Origin: an uncultured Poribacteria bacterium
Lineage (GTDB): Bacteria > Poribacteria > WGA-4E > WGA-3G
Length of the DNA stretch: 64,000 bases
Assembly: GCA_958295855.1 (NCBI GenBank)
Contig: OY282383.1
Coordinates: 2,150,481-2,214,480 of the forward strand
Reading direction: 5' to 3'
Position 1 is the first letter of the stretch. Every line of letters begins with the position of its first letter. Positions 62,701 to 64,000 of this stretch are shown in pieces. The notes below the pieces were generated by a model. That model made no database searches. It was not told the origin of the DNA and saw only the letters and a program-made list of their open reading frames with translations. The position numbers were made by a program, and so were the translations under genes.

Positions 62701-63608
62701 ATCGCTGTATCTCTGACATAAGTGTTTGAATCGGCAAGCAGCCGGACAAGAGCGGGGACAGCAGTCTCCGCTTGAATGCTGCCCAATAGTTTCGCTGCAT
62801 GCATCCGCACCTGCGCGCTGTTGTTTTTCAGGGCTATTTGCAATACCGGAATAACTTCCTTGCTCTTCAAATATTCAAGCGCAGCAACTGCTCTATACGC
62901 GACTTCCGGTGCGTCCTCCGTTTGGGTGAGAACTGATTTAAAGACAGGAATTAATGCCACGTTCCGCATCGTCCCGAGGTGGCGTATTGCCGCTTTTCGT
63001 ACCCCTGCATCTGTATGTTGCGTTGCCTGAATCAGGAGTTCAACCACTGCTTGCTCATTGCCCAACTTCGTTGTCAGCTGCGCAACGGCTGCACGTGGAG
63101 CAGGCTGATAGCACTTTTCTGCCGCTAAAAGCCCTATGACTACAGATGAATCGGCATGTGCTACCAATTCAGGGAGGAGGCCCGCTCGTTTTTCTACAGC
63201 CTCAGCAAGCGACAACGCGAACAGCCCAGAGATAGAGTTCCGAGAACGAATAAACCGCTCCTGCCGGTCCAACTCGTCAGAATCCGGATCTTCTTGTATT
63301 GAGATAGCGTGGATGTCCGCATTCAACGTTTCAAGAAACGCGTTTGATTCCACAATCGCTTGATGCCAACCGGCGGTTTCTGTGCTAGTTCGGAGCCTTA
63401 GAAAAGCACTGAGGTGTTTTGCCTCCTGATTCGCTGAATTGTTTGAAATTGTCTTTTGAACTGCCGCTTGTGCATCGGTATAATTACCGCGAACAATTTC
63501 CACCCGCGCCAGCATAATGTCTTTGTCCTCTTTCTCACCACACCCTACCAAAAACACGATAGCCACGGTCAGTGTGAGATAACTACAGATAATAGGATAT
63601 TTTTTCAT
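59772..63608 (-). CDS. Giant HEAT-repeat (PBS-lyase type) lipoprotein
   Basis: 1278 residues from ATG 63608. The longer frame upstream is repeat sequence. The start KKYPIICSYLTLTVAIVFLVGC has a lipobox (LVGC), so the protein is lipidated and probably sits in the outer membrane or periplasm. From about residue 130 to the end there are some 30 HEAT repeats of the PBS-lyase kind (AVRALGIIKGEVVIEPLIRAL, RRAAESLGGFKERRTVEPLI), a scaffold for protein binding. The N-terminal about 100 residues resemble a TPR-like pair. The ribosome binding site TGCAAGGAATG matches the dispersed Shine-Dalgarno element. Partner unknown. Confidence 0.85.
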   Translation of the reverse strand: MKKYPIICSYLTLTVAIVFLVGCGEKEDKDIMLARVEIVRGNYTDAQAAVQKTISNNSANQEAKHLSAFLRLRTSTETAGWHQAIVESNAFLETLNADIHAISIQEDPDSDELDRQERFIRSRNSISGLFALSLAEAVEKRAGLLPELVAHADSSVVIGLLAAEKCYQPAPRAAVAQLTTKLGNEQAVVELLIQATQHTDAGVRKAAIRHLGTMRNVALIPVFKSVLTQTEDAPEVAYRAVAALEYLKSKEVIPVLQIALKNNSAQVRMHAAKLLGSIQAETAVPALVRLLADSNTYVRDTAIDALNRIGAPSLPALLAVLETEGRSLIPDEDAGFSTEYRYIASAYIDDSWMKKYRIGAQSAAIQTLGLLKLEAGVLPVIEQLADEDLQGAALAALVEMRGVAVVALLAALKNGPDEIRVKVAEVLGTIGDRRAIAPLIAALNNDAHKEVKALAAQGLGNMRARGENNRAVISLTNALSFDDTTATNAAVALGKIGVSMGDTVQKLLIIAMDKQMRETLRSAAIDALWQLKSPEATQPMLLLMLSDETSPVTRANAVKVLSRIKAPEIIPVLVWVLSTQFDEISDFQRHMKREYKTLDALRAQVETLKIQWTADYPRADYRTWGELKPIPSLVRSEVARALGIIKGEVVIEPLIRALEEDQRATVRRSAAWALGEVKGDATIAPLVTALKKDKQGVVRQESAIALGKIKGQKVVVPLVDVLKNDKYETTRVEAAKALREIPAGDKELVDVVKKGLGSFDDGYEVQSVQNEVIASLIKDGNEATTQFALDALKSADDEWVRWALVHVLGAIHKKQAVDAILAELKHPSHVVRRRAAESLGGFKERRTVEPLIAVLENGEEMKSIRAAAVVSLGALKDERAAAPLLTALSDENAEIRWRAAAALGTLKDAKAVEPLSDIVENPLEPDNVRAAAVAALGNIGDKTAEAVLIRALDIRVGNISKNAIIALGKLGSKTAIPKLIALLEDKRVGLDASTDALAKASSRTKAATALGEIGGALAAEAVGKRLIDDTEYIVALEDAANRRAVGNDALKRNWSWEVFVNASKKLDLPAFVAPKMASRAADEWESHQVRNAAMFALGRCTGAGVALDVSQIRQQLADPVVDIRKATALSIGQSRMSALTADLVQIMKGETESDKDVRRAATQGLGELADVATTDALIEVMNTDANHVEIRRDASRALGKIATDKAVAALVAKLTALHEAKITRAFRIDIIKALGEAKKANAVPVLELVLQDADAEIHFQAAAALFEITGKGYGYNRL

Positions 63609-63674
63609 ATTTTCGACATTCCTTGCAGAAAAATTAGCAGGTATGCTTCCCCGCAAAGCGGGGTAAGATACAAT
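63609..63674 (-). repeat. Shine-Dalgarno element and GTATGCTTCCCCGC palindrome before HEAT gene
   Basis: On the minus strand CTGCAAGGAATGTCGAAAAT ends at the ATG, a variant of CCGCAAGGAATGACAAAAAT. The core CCCCGCTTTGCGGGG palindrome (63649-63663) lies upstream of it. Confidence 0.75.
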
Positions 63675-63867
63675 CTGGAAACCCCTCCCACACAACGTTC
63701 GCAACCTAAGGAATGTCGCCTCCTTTTTTTTTAAATTGAAAACCGCAAATTGAGATTGTACGGGCAGTGCTACAGTGCCTGCTCCATGTTTCAGGAACCT
63801 CTCAGGCTGAACGAAATAAACAAATTCAGGCGAATTGCATCACAAACCTCCGCGCTAATTAAGGGTG

Positions 63868-63979
63868 CATAAGAAACCTCCGACGAGAGCTACGAGGCGC
63901 GCATTAGCGCGCGTTTTTGGTATCCTGCCAATGGTATTTGCCCCTGCAACCTGATTACTCCGCAAGGAATGACAAAAAA
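63868..63979 (+). repeat. Third composite repeat with Shine-Dalgarno module
   Basis: CCTCCGACGAGAGCTA (about 63876), the truncated GGTATTTGCCCCTGCA (about 63933), and CTCCGCAAGGAATGAC (63958-63973). The window ends 21 bases later and no start codon is visible by then. A hairpin with GCGCGC arms (63897-63912) is inserted in the element. Confidence 0.8.
63897..63918 (+). terminator. Possible terminator inside the last repeat
   Basis: GCGCGC-ATTA-GCGCGC followed by G and TTTTT. The stem is short but GC-only. Confidence 0.5.
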
Positions 63980-64000
63980 CCAATTGGGAAACCGCGCTGA

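Overview
The window is about 64 kb of a dense, mid-GC bacterial chromosome. Outer-membrane-type signals (a beta-barrel protein ending in aromatic residues, two lipoproteins) suggest a diderm. Four phytanoyl-CoA-dioxygenase-like oxygenases, a sulfatase, a galactonate dehydratase, a LamG protein, a lamin-tail surface protein and bacterial microcompartment (BMC) genes fit an uncultured sponge or marine lineage such as Candidatus Poribacteria. That placement is inferred from gene content; there is no rRNA or other phylogenetic marker beyond ligA and dnaK.

Layout. 1-3.5 kb: the end of a restriction-type nuclease, a small RAEG-repeat protein, a LarA/DUF2088 protein and a MetE-like protein. 3.6-12.2 kb: a ClpX-like AAA+ protein, a Cld/HemQ-like heme protein, a GldF-GldG-DUF4340 export cluster and a family 2 glycosyltransferase; these genes and their gaps carry many short palindromic repeats. 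12.3-20.9 kb: an AbiJ-like defence gene with a perfect sigma70 promoter, msrB, a radical SAM/SPASM gene, a TIM-barrel epimerase, a PhyH gene, a PIN toxin with an enlarged partner, and small membrane proteins. 21-25.4 kb: ligA, a BMC-targeted CoA-acylating aldehyde dehydrogenase and a BMC shell protein. 25.8-31.6 kb: citrate synthase, isocitrate dehydrogenase and malate dehydrogenase, interrupted by a microprotein and a second PIN-toxin pair. 32-42.6 kb (mostly minus strand): a nuclease-helicase, an outer-membrane barrel, a PD-(D/E)XK protein, dnaK, LamG, a leucine-rich-repeat remnant, PhyH, ThuA, fabV and ridA. 42.7-49.7 kb: a 1535-residue surface protein bracketed by two arrays of the same intergenic repeats. 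49.7-64 kb: a lipoprotein with an ABC-2 permease, an amidohydrolase, PhyH, glycerate kinase, sulfatase, galactonate dehydratase, PhyH, NIPSNAP, a coiled-coil repeat protein and a very large HEAT-repeat lipoprotein.

The most striking signal is a set of micro-repeat families. They occur between genes and also, without breaking the reading frame, inside genes. The clearest case is the GldG/DUF4340 pair (7089-10759), which contains at least nine whole palindromic elements plus five copies of a G-rich 18-mer read in all three frames. One composite element carries a Shine-Dalgarno sequence and sits immediately before start codons. This resembles the logic of Rickettsia palindromic elements, but the sequences are different and several families are mixed in one gene.

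Metabolically, the citrate synthase-icd-mdh block supplies the TCA cycle. The BMC genes suggest encapsulated aldehyde oxidation. The glycerate kinase, sulfatase, galactonate dehydratase and PhyH block suggests use of sulfated or acidic sugars.
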